IMG/VR virus record: IMGVR_UViG_3300034198_003000
Coordinates: 1 to 36,147 of that record
Direction: 5' to 3' (one strand)
Origin: a virus
Length of the DNA stretch: 36,147 nucleotides
The notes under the pieces: model-generated
The model's database searches: none
What the model was told of the DNA's origin: nothing
The model's input: only the letters and a program-made list of their open reading frames with translations
Made by a program: the position numbers and the translations under genes
Shown: positions 17,140 through 24,374 of the stretch, one piece after another
How positions within the stretch are numbered: the first letter of the stretch is position 1
Layout: each line of letters begins with the position of its first letter

Positions 17140-18815
17140 TGGGGGAATATGCTAGGTGCTTGTTGAGGTGGTGCCGCTGACGCCAATGAAGCGGCTTGGG
17201 CCAAACTTTTCGCTGAATTCGACACAACAGGAGCTGCCTGCAGCAGTGCAGCTGCTTGCGCTTGCTGTGTTTCTTCTGCTTCTTTTTGTTCCAATTGTTC
17301 TGGCGATCGCATGATCTTAGCTGGCACGCCATTGATGTCAGCCAGCTCGCGCGCCGTTTCAATCGGATCAAACAGATCCAGGACTTTTGGATTGATCTGC
17401 GCCAACGACGCTAGGCTTTCCAGCGTGCGCAGGATAGCAACGCCATCCTCGCTGCGTTGCGCCCGGTTTAGCGGAGAAACGTATTCGATCTCGACCATGC
17501 CGCCCATTTCTAGCAGCATTTCTGGCATTGGCGGCAGAGCGCCTGCTTTGGCCAGGATGTCGATCTCGCGCTCGATCATCGGCCCCAGGAACTCGGACTG
17601 CTGCCGGCCCATTGTCGGAGCCAGGAGCGCGCCTTTTTCTTGCGCCCGCAGCATAGCCTCGGTGGCCGTCATTTGCGGTGCGTCGACCAGGATCTGAAAC
17701 AGCGTAACCAGGAATGCGTCGTTGATTACCTTGCGGCGCTGGTCCATCATTGCTTCGCCAATGTCAATCCTGGCATTGGTAATCAACGGATGCACTAGCT
17801 GCTGGCCTTGTTCGTTGACGCCACCAAAGTTAAGCGCCGATGGTCGCATGTCAAATGCCTGCAAAGCGCCATCTTCCTGGAGCAACAGCGGTGGATCGAC
17901 AATTTTATGCGCTGCTCGAATGACCGTTTTGCTCATCTCGTTCAGCATTTTGATGTCAGGCAAAACCGTCATTGCCGGCGAGCGGCCGTAGATTTCTTTT
18001 GGGCTAGTTACATAACGGCCAACCGCATACGGCATGGTGCGATAGCCACCCTCATGCACCATTTGCCGGCCTTCTATGCTGATGTAGCAGCTAGAAAACA
18101 GCATGCCCTTGTAGTCTTTGCGACCATATTTAACGTCGTCATTGGGCTGCACGGCATGCAAAAAGTCAAACAGCTGCTCTGGAAACTTCTCAGCTGCTTC
18201 CTTGATCTTCTGCGGTATGTCCTCTGGCTTCCAGCGCAACGGCCCTTTAAGTGTCGTGCGCTGCATTACCTGGCGCGCCGTCATTTGGAACTTGCGATAA
18301 ACCGTATCGATAACGCCCTGGAAGTTTTCGGCAATGTACAGCTCAGACAGGTGAACCGATCGATAGCGAATGCCACCGCCGACCGCTTCGTCAATGTAAA
18401 CGCCACCGGTGCCAAATGCACCCAGCGACATAAACGCTTCATTGGCCTGGCTTGCAAAGTTTGCCTTCGGCGCATAACGCACAGAAAACAAAATCTGCGT
18501 TACCGCGTCGAGGTACTCTTTGATTTCTTTCTGATCATCAAGTTCTGGCACGCCGGTGCGCAGCTTATGCCACTTCTGCGTGCGCGGCGTCAGCATTGAT
18601 TCCATCGCAGCAGCAAACCGCTCGAGCGCCAGGTTAGCCGTCGCGTCAAACACGCGCTCGGTGTGCTTGTCGCCAGGCTGCCGGTTAGTACGGAACAGAT
18701 CTGACCGCGGCAGGATTCGTTCGGCAATCTCGCGCCAATGCTGATCAAACGTAGCTCGATCAGTCGACATCTTTTCCTGCCGACGGATTATGTCGTCGAC
18801 GCGATCATTGGCCAT
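17136..18815 (-). CDS. Portal / head-to-tail connecting protein (559 aa)
   Basis: Portal protein of the podovirus head-tail connector type. The N-terminus has IIRRQEKMSTDRATFDQHWR and ERFAAAMESMLTPRTQKWH, typical of the family. The central EIYGRSPAMTVLPDIKMLN (about residues 273-291) and AAHKIVDPPLLL are its most conserved parts. The C-terminal tail after about 500 is Gln/Ala-rich and likely forms the helical barrel. Length is close to T7 gp8 (about 536 residues). Twelve copies form the ring for DNA entry at one vertex. The ribosome site TAGGGG lies inside the last codons of the upstream gene. Confidence 0.93.
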   Translation of the reverse strand: MANDRVDDIIRRQEKMSTDRATFDQHWREIAERILPRSDLFRTNRQPGDKHTERVFDATANLALERFAAAMESMLTPRTQKWHKLRTGVPELDDQKEIKEYLDAVTQILFSVRYAPKANFASQANEAFMSLGAFGTGGVYIDEAVGGGIRYRSVHLSELYIAENFQGVIDTVYRKFQMTARQVMQRTTLKGPLRWKPEDIPQKIKEAAEKFPEQLFDFLHAVQPNDDVKYGRKDYKGMLFSSCYISIEGRQMVHEGGYRTMPYAVGRYVTSPKEIYGRSPAMTVLPDIKMLNEMSKTVIRAAHKIVDPPLLLQEDGALQAFDMRPSALNFGGVNEQGQQLVHPLITNARIDIGEAMMDQRRKVINDAFLVTLFQILVDAPQMTATEAMLRAQEKGALLAPTMGRQQSEFLGPMIEREIDILAKAGALPPMPEMLLEMGGMVEIEYVSPLNRAQRSEDGVAILRTLESLASLAQINPKVLDLFDPIETARELADINGVPAKIMRSPEQLEQKEAEETQQAQAAALLQAAPVVSNSAKSLAQAASLASAAPPQQAPSIFPQ

Positions 18816-18816
18816 A

Positions 18817-19113
18817 TTAGACCCCTAGTAAAGTTTTCGTGCCGGTAGGCGTAGTGCCAATGCCGCTGGACAGAACTGTCGCGCCTCGACCAAATGCTGA
18901 TCTGCCGCTTCTGGCCTGGGCCGTTTTGATCATCTCAACGTCAGCAATGCCCAGGCGATCTTCGCCGCCAATTCTTTCGGCGCTACCTGTAGCCGCTTTT
19001 GTTGCAATGCCGGTATTGATTTCGCGGTTTAACAAAGCAGATCGCTGGGCTTCTGCTTTTGCTTTGGCCTGCTGTTCGAGTTCGTATGCACTTGGTCCGC
19101 TGCTTCCACCCAT
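18817..19113 (-). CDS. Small head-region protein, tandem paralog 2 (98 aa)
   Basis: Small basic protein beginning MGGSSGPSAYELEQQ. It has a helical, Ala/Lys/Gln-rich first third and a C-terminus RGATVLSSGIG followed by TGTKTLLGV. The end closely matches the end of the adjacent 71-residue protein (RAATILTS... TGTKTLLGG), while the N-terminal parts are unrelated, so the two are likely paralogs sharing a C-terminal module. The last codons (CTAGGGG) also form the ribosome site of the portal gene. Proteins with this ending lie between terminase and portal in many podoviruses; the function is unknown. Confidence 0.75.
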   Translation of the reverse strand: MGGSSGPSAYELEQQAKAKAEAQRSALLNREINTGIATKAATGSAERIGGEDRLGIADVEMIKTAQARSGRSAFGRGATVLSSGIGTTPTGTKTLLGV

Positions 19114-19114
19114 A

Positions 19115-19330
19115 TCAACCCCCTAGCAAAGTTTTGGTTCCCGTCTTTGTTTCAGACAGATCGCCGGCTGGTGATGTCAAGATAGTTGCAGCTCGGCCCT
19201 GGCGCGACAGCCTGGTGTCGCTAACCTTGCGTGCGCTTTGCTGCGCGGTGTCCATTGTTGGAACTGGCGCTGGCGCTGGTGGCGGCGGTGGTGGTGGCGG
19301 TGGTTTAGGTGAACCGAATAAGAAGCCCAT
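19115..19330 (-). CDS. Proline-tract small protein, tandem paralog 1 (71 aa)
   Basis: A 71-residue protein beginning MGFLFGSPK followed by nine consecutive prolines and an Ala/Pro stretch up to about residue 24. The C-terminal half, RQGRAATILTS and TGTKTLLGG, is shared in form with the next gene. The uninterrupted prolines would stall ribosomes without EF-P, which may set its expression level. The final codons carry AGGGGG, which serves as the ribosome site of the next gene. No function is known; co-expression with terminase and portal suggests head assembly or DNA packaging. Confidence 0.75.
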   Translation of the reverse strand: MGFLFGSPKPPPPPPPPPAPAPVPTMDTAQQSARKVSDTRLSRQGRAATILTSPAGDLSETKTGTKTLLGG

Positions 19331-19333
19331 TAT

Positions 19334-20728
19334 TTACCCCAAAATGTTGTAGTCTGAGATTGCGTTCGCTCGTCTCATAACGGGGCGATCGCGCTTTACC
19401 AGCGTTCGCGCTTCACCAGCGCCCACTAGCATGTACTGGCCGGCTTCGCAAACGTGAGAATACATGCCTTTGTCAGGCACGTCACGGTAACGCTCTTGGC
19501 CAGATACTTGTACCCGCTTGTAATTGTATCCCCCGGCCATGCCTTTACGCAATTGCACGCATTGCGGGTGGACCATTAGACCAGGCTGCCCGTCAATCAG
19601 CCGCGACAAACACGCCACAACCGATTCGCGGCGCTTGGTGAAATCATTGGTCGGTGCCGGGTTTGCCTGGATATTGGCTGCCCGCAGGATCTGAAACGGC
19701 GTCGTCTCGTCGGTTTGCGCCCGGCCCTCGCCAGCAGGATCGCCAGTAATCTGCGCAAAGCTAAACCCGGCATAGCGTTCGTGCATTACCTGGCGCAACA
19801 GCTCGGCAAAGCGCTTTGCGCCCATGTCCTCTGTCACCAGCTCGGAATGCCAGCGCCATTGCCCCATCGGGCTGCGCTGCCCAAACACCGCGGCAGGCGT
19901 CAAGCCAAAGTCGATGCCGACGTAAATCGGCCAGCCATGCACCAGGTCAAACGTTTTGCAATGCACGCTGTCACGATATTCTGGATAAACCGGCTTGCCA
20001 TCACGCACAAAGCCATACTGGCCATCGACATAAACCTTGACCCAATCCTCGTCCTTGCCTGCAATCTGGCGCTCGTAATACTTTGGCGGCAGATGATCGA
20101 CGTTCTCAGCGCCAACATCCCGGCCGCCTGGCTGCTTGAAAAAGGCCCAGCCTTCTGGCTTTACTTCCTCGGCCAGCTTGTACCACCAATGATCGGTGTC
20201 CGGTGGGTTAGTGTCAGCAATGATTCCGGACCAGGTACAGCCGCCCATCAGCACAGACGGATAACGGCCGACGCGGCCGGTCAACCCGTCGATCACAGCC
20301 TTCGGCACTTCCCTGGCTTCGTTCACCCAGGCACCGGTCAGCTCCATCGACAGCAGCTTTGCAATGTCGTCAGGCCGGTCCAGCGCGATAAACAGCACTT
20401 CCAGGTCCAGATCGCCTTCGACGATGTGATGTGTCGGCGGTCCGGTGTCAACCCAACGGCCAAGCGACGGCGGCACCCATTGATGCCAGCTCTTGATCGT
20501 CGTCGTGCGCAGCTCCGGATAGGTGTTTCGGATCACGGCCCACCTGGTTTTCCGCTTGCCGTCAGCGTTGACCTTCTGCTCCTTGGCGCGGCGCAGGATC
20601 TCCATGATGCAGGCCGTTGATTTGCCGGACCCAAACGGCCCCATCAGACCACGGAAAAACTCCTGCGACAGCATAAACGCCCTGGCCACCTGGCCTGGCG
20701 GCCGATAATTGATCTGCGTTGCGGTCAA
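19334..20728 (-). CDS. Terminase large subunit (464 aa)
   Basis: ATP-driven DNA packaging motor and nuclease. The Walker A motif GPFGSGKST is at residues 30-38. The segment ELTGAWVNEAREVPK (about 130-145) holds the acidic Walker B/catalytic region, with Asn replacing the usual Asp before Glu. The RNase H-like nuclease begins at GIDFGLTPAAVFG (about 270), continues with ITGDPAG and ends with PDKGMYSHVCEAGQYM near the C-terminus. The start is TTG: it is the only start codon after the in-frame stop upstream, has GAGAGG ahead of it, and overlaps the preceding stop. Length is usual for the family. Confidence 0.95.
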   Translation of the reverse strand: MTATQINYRPPGQVARAFMLSQEFFRGLMGPFGSGKSTACIMEILRRAKEQKVNADGKRKTRWAVIRNTYPELRTTTIKSWHQWVPPSLGRWVDTGPPTHHIVEGDLDLEVLFIALDRPDDIAKLLSMELTGAWVNEAREVPKAVIDGLTGRVGRYPSVLMGGCTWSGIIADTNPPDTDHWWYKLAEEVKPEGWAFFKQPGGRDVGAENVDHLPPKYYERQIAGKDEDWVKVYVDGQYGFVRDGKPVYPEYRDSVHCKTFDLVHGWPIYVGIDFGLTPAAVFGQRSPMGQWRWHSELVTEDMGAKRFAELLRQVMHERYAGFSFAQITGDPAGEGRAQTDETTPFQILRAANIQANPAPTNDFTKRRESVVACLSRLIDGQPGLMVHPQCVQLRKGMAGGYNYKRVQVSGQERYRDVPDKGMYSHVCEAGQYMLVGAGEARTLVKRDRPVMRRANAISDYNILG

Positions 20729-20904
20729 GACTTGCGCCTCTCAATCATAGTCGCGCAGTAAAGCCAGCCGTCGTCGCGCAAAATGTCGACAATGCGCTCG
20801 CGTTCTGCCTGCGCTACCAGGGCCGCAAACCGCTCCAAGCCTGGACCAACGTCAAAATCAATCGCAGCCTCGCGCGCCAGGCGAATGATCTCCTCGCGCT
20901 TCAT
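20725..20904 (-). CDS. Small helical protein before terminase large subunit (59 aa)
   Basis: A 59-codon frame beginning MKREEIIRLAREAAIDF and ending ATMIERRKS. It exactly fills the space between two genes: its start overlaps the stop of the upstream gene as ATGA, and its stop overlaps the TTG start of the terminase large subunit. It is amphipathic and helical, with ERFAALVAQAERERIVDIL in the centre. This is a common form for tiny phage early proteins (cf. EERERIV segments), of unknown role. Translational coupling with the terminase is likely. Confidence 0.75.
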   Translation of the reverse strand: MKREEIIRLAREAAIDFDVGPGLERFAALVAQAERERIVDILRDDGWLYCATMIERRKS

Positions 20905-21098
20905 TGCACGCCTCGCGATCGAATCAGCTCGGCCACTTCATGCGCGCCATGCTCGCTGGCTATCGCCGCGCAGATCTCGCGCTCATACTCCATCGCAAGC
21001 ATTGCAAACACACGCAGGAAAATCGATTGCTCCGGAACTACCAGGGCATTTGCCAGGTTGATCCAGCTCTCGACGCGCTCATCATCGACTATCTCCAA
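20901..21098 (-). CDS. Small acidic helical protein (65 aa)
   Basis: A 65-residue frame starting at TTG with AGGAG eight bases upstream. The product begins MEIVDDERVESW and continues as a strongly helical segment (FLRVFAMLAMEYEREICAAIASEHGA). It ends with a four-base overlap onto the next gene. The start overlaps the end of a 34-codon frame by 10 bases. The sequence YEREICAAI resembles a short helix found in many small phage proteins next to terminase genes; the function is unknown. Confidence 0.65.
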   Translation of the reverse strand: MEIVDDERVESWINLANALVVPEQSIFLRVFAMLAMEYEREICAAIASEHGAHEVAELIRSRGVQ

Positions 21099-21193
21099 TT
21101 TTCAGCTCCTGGTGTTTCGCAAAAAGCCTCGACGGCAGCGTCAATCAAAACGCTTACCAGTACGCAAACAATCAAAATGGCTGCACTTGTCAT
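21089..21193 (-). CDS. Tiny putative membrane protein (34 aa)
   Basis: A 34-codon frame beginning MTSAAILIVCVLVSVLIDAAVEAF, a single hydrophobic helix with a short polar tail. ATG overlaps the terminase small subunit stop, and GGGGG lies four bases upstream, the same ribosome-site type used by neighbouring head genes. Otherwise this would be the only 90-bp hole in a continuous set of overlapping genes. Its role is unknown. The call rests on spacing, ribosome site and a plausible membrane segment. Confidence 0.5.
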   Translation of the reverse strand: MTSAAILIVCVLVSVLIDAAVEAFCETPGAENWR

Positions 21194-21651
21194 GATTCCC
21201 CCGCGGTTTGTTTGTCGGAAAGATCAATTGCAATAGCCAGACCAACGGCTTTACCGTCGCTGGTCACGTCAACCTTGTCGCCATAGCGTTTCGGGTTCCA
21301 TTTTGCCAACAGCTTCAAGCGCATTTCTGCTCGGTTCTTAAGCCAGGAAACGTGCGCGCTGTCGCGGTGATAGCTCTCGCCCTTCTCGCTGGTGCTGCCG
21401 GCCATCTCTGCTTCGGTGTCGATGATCGCCAGCGCCTCCTCTGCGATCACGTCCTGGCCGATCTCGCGCGCGCGCGCGAAGCGTGCATGGAACTCTGCGT
21501 CTTTCTCAAGCCAATCGTAAACGGTCCGGAAAACAGGATTGCCCTCAAGCCGGCACCATTCGCGCAGGGTTTTGCCGGCCGAGATCCATTCGATAATCTC
21601 GTCGACTTTGTCCTGCGGAATCGGCTGCGGCGGTCGTCCTATTCGTTTCAT
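21190..21651 (-). CDS. Terminase small subunit, Sf6-like (153 aa)
   Basis: The protein has the layout of Sf6-type small terminase subunits: a basic N-terminus with GRPPQPIPQDKVDEIIEWI, a helix-turn-helix-like region (GKTLREWCRLEG... FRTVYDWLEKDAEFHARFARARE), an oligomerisation region with EEALAIIDTEAEM and a conserved SAHVSWLKNRAEMRLKLLAKWNPKRYGDK (residues about 108-131). It recognises phage DNA and starts packaging with the large subunit, which lies three small genes downstream. The start overlaps the upstream stop as ATGA. Confidence 0.9.
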   Translation of the reverse strand: MKRIGRPPQPIPQDKVDEIIEWISAGKTLREWCRLEGNPVFRTVYDWLEKDAEFHARFARAREIGQDVIAEEALAIIDTEAEMAGSTSEKGESYHRDSAHVSWLKNRAEMRLKLLAKWNPKRYGDKVDVTSDGKAVGLAIAIDLSDKQTAGES

Positions 21652-21821
21652 CGTTGTGTTGTCTTTTTGCTAATCATGTGCGTGCCAGGGTTTTTCTTGC
21701 GCTTGTCGGCGGCGACAAACTCCCTGGCCACGGCCTGCGAAATGCCGGCACGTTTTGCAAACCCTGCATTGTGCGCAGCGGCCTGCATAAAACGCTCTTG
21801 TTTTGCTGATTTGCTAGGCAT
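21648..21821 (-). CDS. Small conserved phage protein upstream of terminase (57 aa)
   Basis: A 57-codon frame starting MPSKSAKQERFMQAAAHN. It has a basic helix followed by FAKRAGISQAVAREFVAADKRKK, a compact motif I have seen in small phage proteins near terminase and lysis genes. It starts after AGGGGG with short spacing, and its stop overlaps the small terminase start by four bases. It is the first gene after the candidate promoter at 21846-21875. The fold and role are unknown; the basic helices suggest nucleic-acid or capsid contact. Confidence 0.75.
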   Translation of the reverse strand: MPSKSAKQERFMQAAAHNAGFAKRAGISQAVAREFVAADKRKKNPGTHMISKKTTQR

Positions 21822-21845
21822 ATAACCCCCTGGTTTGATACTAGC

Positions 21846-21875
21846 ATAATCGATGAGAAAACAGCATCACGTCAA
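21846..21875 (-). promoter_or_regulatory. Candidate sigma70 promoter for the packaging/head operon
   Basis: On the minus strand TTGACG (five of six to consensus) and GATTAT (four of six) are separated by 18 bases, and the TGA within the -35 is the stop codon of the DnaC-like gene. The predicted start lies a few tens of bases before the 57-residue gene. It is the only visible promoter candidate between replication and packaging genes and is moderate in quality. Confidence 0.45.
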
Positions 21876-22624
21876 GCGCGGAAGCTATCCCAGGTAAAAG
21901 CCACCAGCTTGCCGCCGCCTTCCCGTAGTCGATCGACTACACGTTCGCCCAGGCACTCGCGCAACGCCTGCGGATCCAGGTTTGTCAGGATGATTGTCGG
22001 CCGGCAATTCTCATATCGCTTGTTGATGATGTCGAACACCAGCTGGACCTCGTACTCGGTGCCGCGGTTTGCGCCGACTTCGTCCAGGATCAGCAAGCCA
22101 GGATCAACAAAAGCCTGGATCGCCTGTACTTCGGTCATCTGGCTGCCGGCGTCATAGGTCCGCTTGATGGCCCGCATAGCGTCGGACACGGTCGTGAACA
22201 CAGACGACACGCCCTGGCCCATCAGCTCGTTGGCAATTGCGCATGCCAGGTGAGTTTTGCCGGTGCCAGCATTGCCAGAAAAAATCAGGCTAGTGCCGGC
22301 AGCGACGTTCTCGCGCCAGTTGTCGGCATAGGATCTGGCTTTGCGTAGCGCCTTGGCCTGGCCCTCGTTGTTTGCCTGGTAGTTGTCAAAGGTCCGAGAC
22401 TGAAAGCGCAGCGGAATGCCTGCTCGTTGGAACAAGCCCTCGATTCTGCGTCGCTCCTGGTCGGACTGCACAACGCGCTGGCGCTCTTGGGCCTGCTGCT
22501 CTTTGTGCTTTGCGCATGCCTGGCATTGACCGCCCATGACCCGGTCGCCAATGGTGTACAGCATGGCCTCGTATTCGCCGTGCGTAGTGCAAACGCGCAG
22601 CTCTGTTCGGTTAGAAATTTCCAT
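21872..22624 (-). CDS. DnaC-like helicase loader ATPase (250 aa)
   Basis: AAA+ protein that loads the host replicative helicase at the phage origin. An N-terminal zinc-finger-like set is visible (C12, H15, C34, C37), followed by a basic, coiled stretch. Walker A is GNAGTGKTH at about residues 117-125 and Walker B is LLILDEVGA at about 175-183. A sensor segment follows in PTIILTNLDPQAL, and an arginine-rich ERVVDRLREGG lies near the C-terminus. The length is usual for DnaC/IstB-type loaders. It overlaps the O-like gene by 14 bases, forming the initiator-loader pair known from lambdoid phages. Confidence 0.92.
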   Translation of the reverse strand: MEISNRTELRVCTTHGEYEAMLYTIGDRVMGGQCQACAKHKEQQAQERQRVVQSDQERRRIEGLFQRAGIPLRFQSRTFDNYQANNEGQAKALRKARSYADNWRENVAAGTSLIFSGNAGTGKTHLACAIANELMGQGVSSVFTTVSDAMRAIKRTYDAGSQMTEVQAIQAFVDPGLLILDEVGANRGTEYEVQLVFDIINKRYENCRPTIILTNLDPQALRECLGERVVDRLREGGGKLVAFTWDSFRA

Positions 22625-23255
22625 CTTCGTCGACTCCCTTGGTGTAATCCATTTTCGTCAGATCGTGAACGTACCCGTTTTGCTTTGGCACAGCCTTGCC
22701 GCGGTTAAAGCCGACAGCATTACGCAACCAGGTATTCAACGCGGCATCCCAATTTTTCATGGTTGTGCCTTTTGCCACATGGTAATCGCTGAACTTTGCC
22801 AGCTCGTCGTTCAACGTAACGCGCAGCTCTTCGGCCAATTTTTTGTGGCCGTCGTTTGGTACGAAATCGAGCGGCAGCGCGATAGCGCGACTCTGCCTCT
22901 GACTCTGTCTCTTCTCTGTCTCTGTCTCTGTCTCTGTAGTAGCATCTTGCTTGCAGTCTGCTAGCGTATTGCTAGCATCAACAAAGAATCCTTTTTCAAT
23001 CAACGGCTTAAGCGCTGCAATGAGATCCTTTTCGGTCATTCGCAAGCGGAATGCAATTTCCTCGGTGCTGGCCTCTATCTCACCCTCTTTTTCTTCTGAA
23101 GCTAGCAGCCAAAGACAAGGTGCTAGCGCTTTGCTAGCAACAGGCAAGCGGTGAAAATCATAGTCATCGAGCAATGATCGATGTAGTCTGATCCAGGGCG
23201 GGGAGCGATGTTTGTAATGCTGAAAAGTCGCCCAATTTTTGGCGAGTAACTTCAT
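22611..23255 (-). CDS. O-like replication initiation protein (214 aa)
   Basis: The N-terminal half resembles phage replication proteins with a winged-helix domain: WATFQHYKHRSPPWIRLHRSLLDDYDFHRL, then SKALAPCLWLLAS and RLRMTEKDLIAALKPLIEKGFF (about residues 60-93). A low-complexity linker with TETETETEK follows (about 105-115) and then a C-terminal domain with FSDYHVAKGTTMKNWDAALNTWLRNA, the helicase-loader interaction type. It is followed by the DnaC-like gene. Its own gene contains clustered repeats that may be the origin, as in lambda O. AAGGG precedes ATG by five bases. Confidence 0.8.
   Translation of the reverse strand: MKLLAKNWATFQHYKHRSPPWIRLHRSLLDDYDFHRLPVASKALAPCLWLLASEEKEGEIEASTEEIAFRLRMTEKDLIAALKPLIEKGFFVDASNTLADCKQDATTETETETEKRQSQRQSRAIALPLDFVPNDGHKKLAEELRVTLNDELAKFSDYHVAKGTTMKNWDAALNTWLRNAVGFNRGKAVPKQNGYVHDLTKMDYTKGVDEDGNF
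22913..22936. repeat. Tandem hexanucleotide repeat inside the replication gene
   Basis: Four perfect copies of TCTCTG on the plus strand, flanked at 22891-22912 by degenerate copies. On the coding (minus) strand each unit is ACAGAG, encoding Thr-Glu, so gain or loss of a unit keeps the frame. The tract is nearly pure pyrimidine on one strand. Confidence 0.95.
22959..23139. other. Candidate replication origin: GCTAGC-based iterons
   Basis: Five GCTAGC palindromes fall in 180 bp inside the O-like gene. Two pairs form matching 19-bp elements at 22959-22977 and 23121-23139, TGCTAGCG-nn-TTGCTAGCA, identical at 17 of 19 positions, and a single copy lies at 23101-23106. The hexamer tract at 22891-22936 is adjacent. 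Iterons within the initiator gene are the arrangement of lambda ori. Binding by the O-like protein is inferred. Confidence 0.4.
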
Positions 23256-23359
23256 AAAAACCCTTCGTCAAAAGGTTGTCGTCACAGAAAAAGATCGGGC
23301 AGGCCGGTGACGAATCGGCGGTTCGGGTTGCACTCCCTAGCCCTTCTCAAAAGTTTACC

Positions 23360-23779
23360 TCAAAAAGGTATGTCGTCATTAAAATTAGCTGGCAACCCCT
23401 GCTGCTGGGCCTGCTTTGGACGAGCAACGGGTGCCGCGGTAGGTTGCTGCTCCTGGTCCTGGTCCTGGTCGTTGCGGTTGCCCAGGAACTCGACTTCATT
23501 GCAGCTGACTTCAATGCGGAACCCAGGCGTGCCGTCTTTCTTTGTGTAGGTATCCTGGGCGACACGGCCAAGGACCGCAACTTTCTTGCCCTTTAGCAGG
23601 TAAGGCGCTAGCTTCTCAGCTCGTTTGCCCCACACGCTGCAATCGATCCACATAGTTTTTGAATTTTGCCTGGTGCCGGTTTCGACAGCCAGGGGAAAAT
23701 TTGCCACCGCGTCACCGTTACTAGCGTGACGCAACTCAGCATCGCGACCGAGGTTTCCCGTAAAAAATCCCGTGTTCAT
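23360..23779 (-). CDS. ssb: Single-stranded DNA-binding protein (139 aa)
   Basis: The OB-fold domain covers about residues 1-105: MNTGFFTGNLGRDAELRH, FPLAVETGT, WIDCSVWGKRAEKLAPYLLKGKKVAVLGRV, then FRIEVSCNEVEFLG. A Gln/Asp-rich linker (DQDQDQEQQ) leads to the acidic tip NFNDDIPF, which in SSB recruits replication and repair partners. The protein covers single-stranded DNA during replication and recombination. It is translationally coupled to rusA (ATGA overlap). A gap of about 100 bp with no recognisable gene follows before the O-like gene. Confidence 0.95.
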   Translation of the reverse strand: MNTGFFTGNLGRDAELRHASNGDAVANFPLAVETGTRQNSKTMWIDCSVWGKRAEKLAPYLLKGKKVAVLGRVAQDTYTKKDGTPGFRIEVSCNEVEFLGNRNDQDQDQEQQPTAAPVARPKQAQQQGLPANFNDDIPF

Positions 23780-24135
23780 TCTTCCAGCTCCTTCTCGTAA
23801 ATTCGCATCATCACATACCCACCAATGCCATCGGCGACGCTAACCGACAGCGGGTTAAATCTTCGATCGTTAATTTGCAGCGCGTCGGCCACGCCATCCA
23901 GGCCGGACTTCATCCTGGACAGAAGGTTGTCGTGATCATAAGACCGGCGATCGGGCCGGTAGAACGTGAGCTCAACGCGCAGGTATCCTAACTCGCCCAG
24001 GGTTTGTTTCGTCGCCTGGGTGACGGCACAGCATGCCTGGCGGTAGATCTTCTTGGCCCTGGCCAGCTGCGCCCAGTGCAACCTAGAATTCGGTGACAGC
24101 TCCGACGGCGGCCACGGTAAACGGATTTCAATCAT
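23776..24135 (-). CDS. rusA: RusA-like Holliday junction resolvase (119 aa)
   Basis: Endonuclease that resolves branched recombination intermediates, useful before packaging. The RusA pattern is clear: N-terminal LPWPPSELSPNSRLHW, central DHDNLLSRMKSGLDGVADAL with D67, D69 and K76, and INDRRF with D90, which matches the catalytic aspartates and lysine of the family. The length of 119 residues equals the usual size. It overlaps the regulator upstream and SSB downstream by four bases each, so the three belong to one operon. It fits with the exonuclease and RecT genes on the opposite strand. Confidence 0.92.
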   Translation of the reverse strand: MIEIRLPWPPSELSPNSRLHWAQLARAKKIYRQACCAVTQATKQTLGELGYLRVELTFYRPDRRSYDHDNLLSRMKSGLDGVADALQINDRRFNPLSVSVADGIGGYVMMRIYEKELEE

Positions 24136-24374
24136 TGTCTGCGGCCAAAGATAACGTCGTGCGCCGTGATGTCGATGCCACGCTCCCAGGCTAATTCCAG
24201 GACGCGGCGCTGATGCATGGCAGGAATGCGGCCGTTGATTCGCCAGCGGCTAACTGCCGACGGGTCCAGTGACAGAATTCTGGCGAGTTTTCTCACGCCA
24301 CCGAAGGATTCGACAGCAATGTCGACGGGTTGTTTAATTGATTCCATTTCATAATGATGCGCTTTTCTCATCAT
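24132..24374 (-). CDS. Cro/YdaS-like helix-turn-helix regulator
   Basis: The core AVESFGGVRKLARILSLDPSAVSRWRINGRIP is a Cro/YdaS-type helix-turn-helix, followed by AMHQRRVLELAWERGID. It probably controls the divergent promoter region beside it. The start is uncertain: the frame is open to 24434 (100 residues), ATG also occurs at 24374, 24371 and 24347, and none has a clear ribosome site. The longest version would overlap the rightward promoter at 24400-24429, while homology favours a start near 24347. I chose 24374 as a compromise. As first gene of the leftward unit it is placed like cro/cII, but no partner repressor or integrase is visible. Confidence 0.7.
   Translation of the reverse strand: MMRKAHHYEMESIKQPVDIAVESFGGVRKLARILSLDPSAVSRWRINGRIPAMHQRRVLELAWERGIDITAHDVIFGRRQ

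Noticed and set aside
22891-23139. CRISPR array or virus-borne mini-array suggested by clustered repeats
   Set aside because: The repeats are short palindromes inside a coding gene with irregular spacing, and no Cas gene is present.
23256-23359. Possible 21-codon GTG-started frame between ssb and the O-like gene
   Set aside because: The G-rich sequence is too close to the GTG, the peptide has no pattern, and a simple spacer or regulatory leader is more likely.
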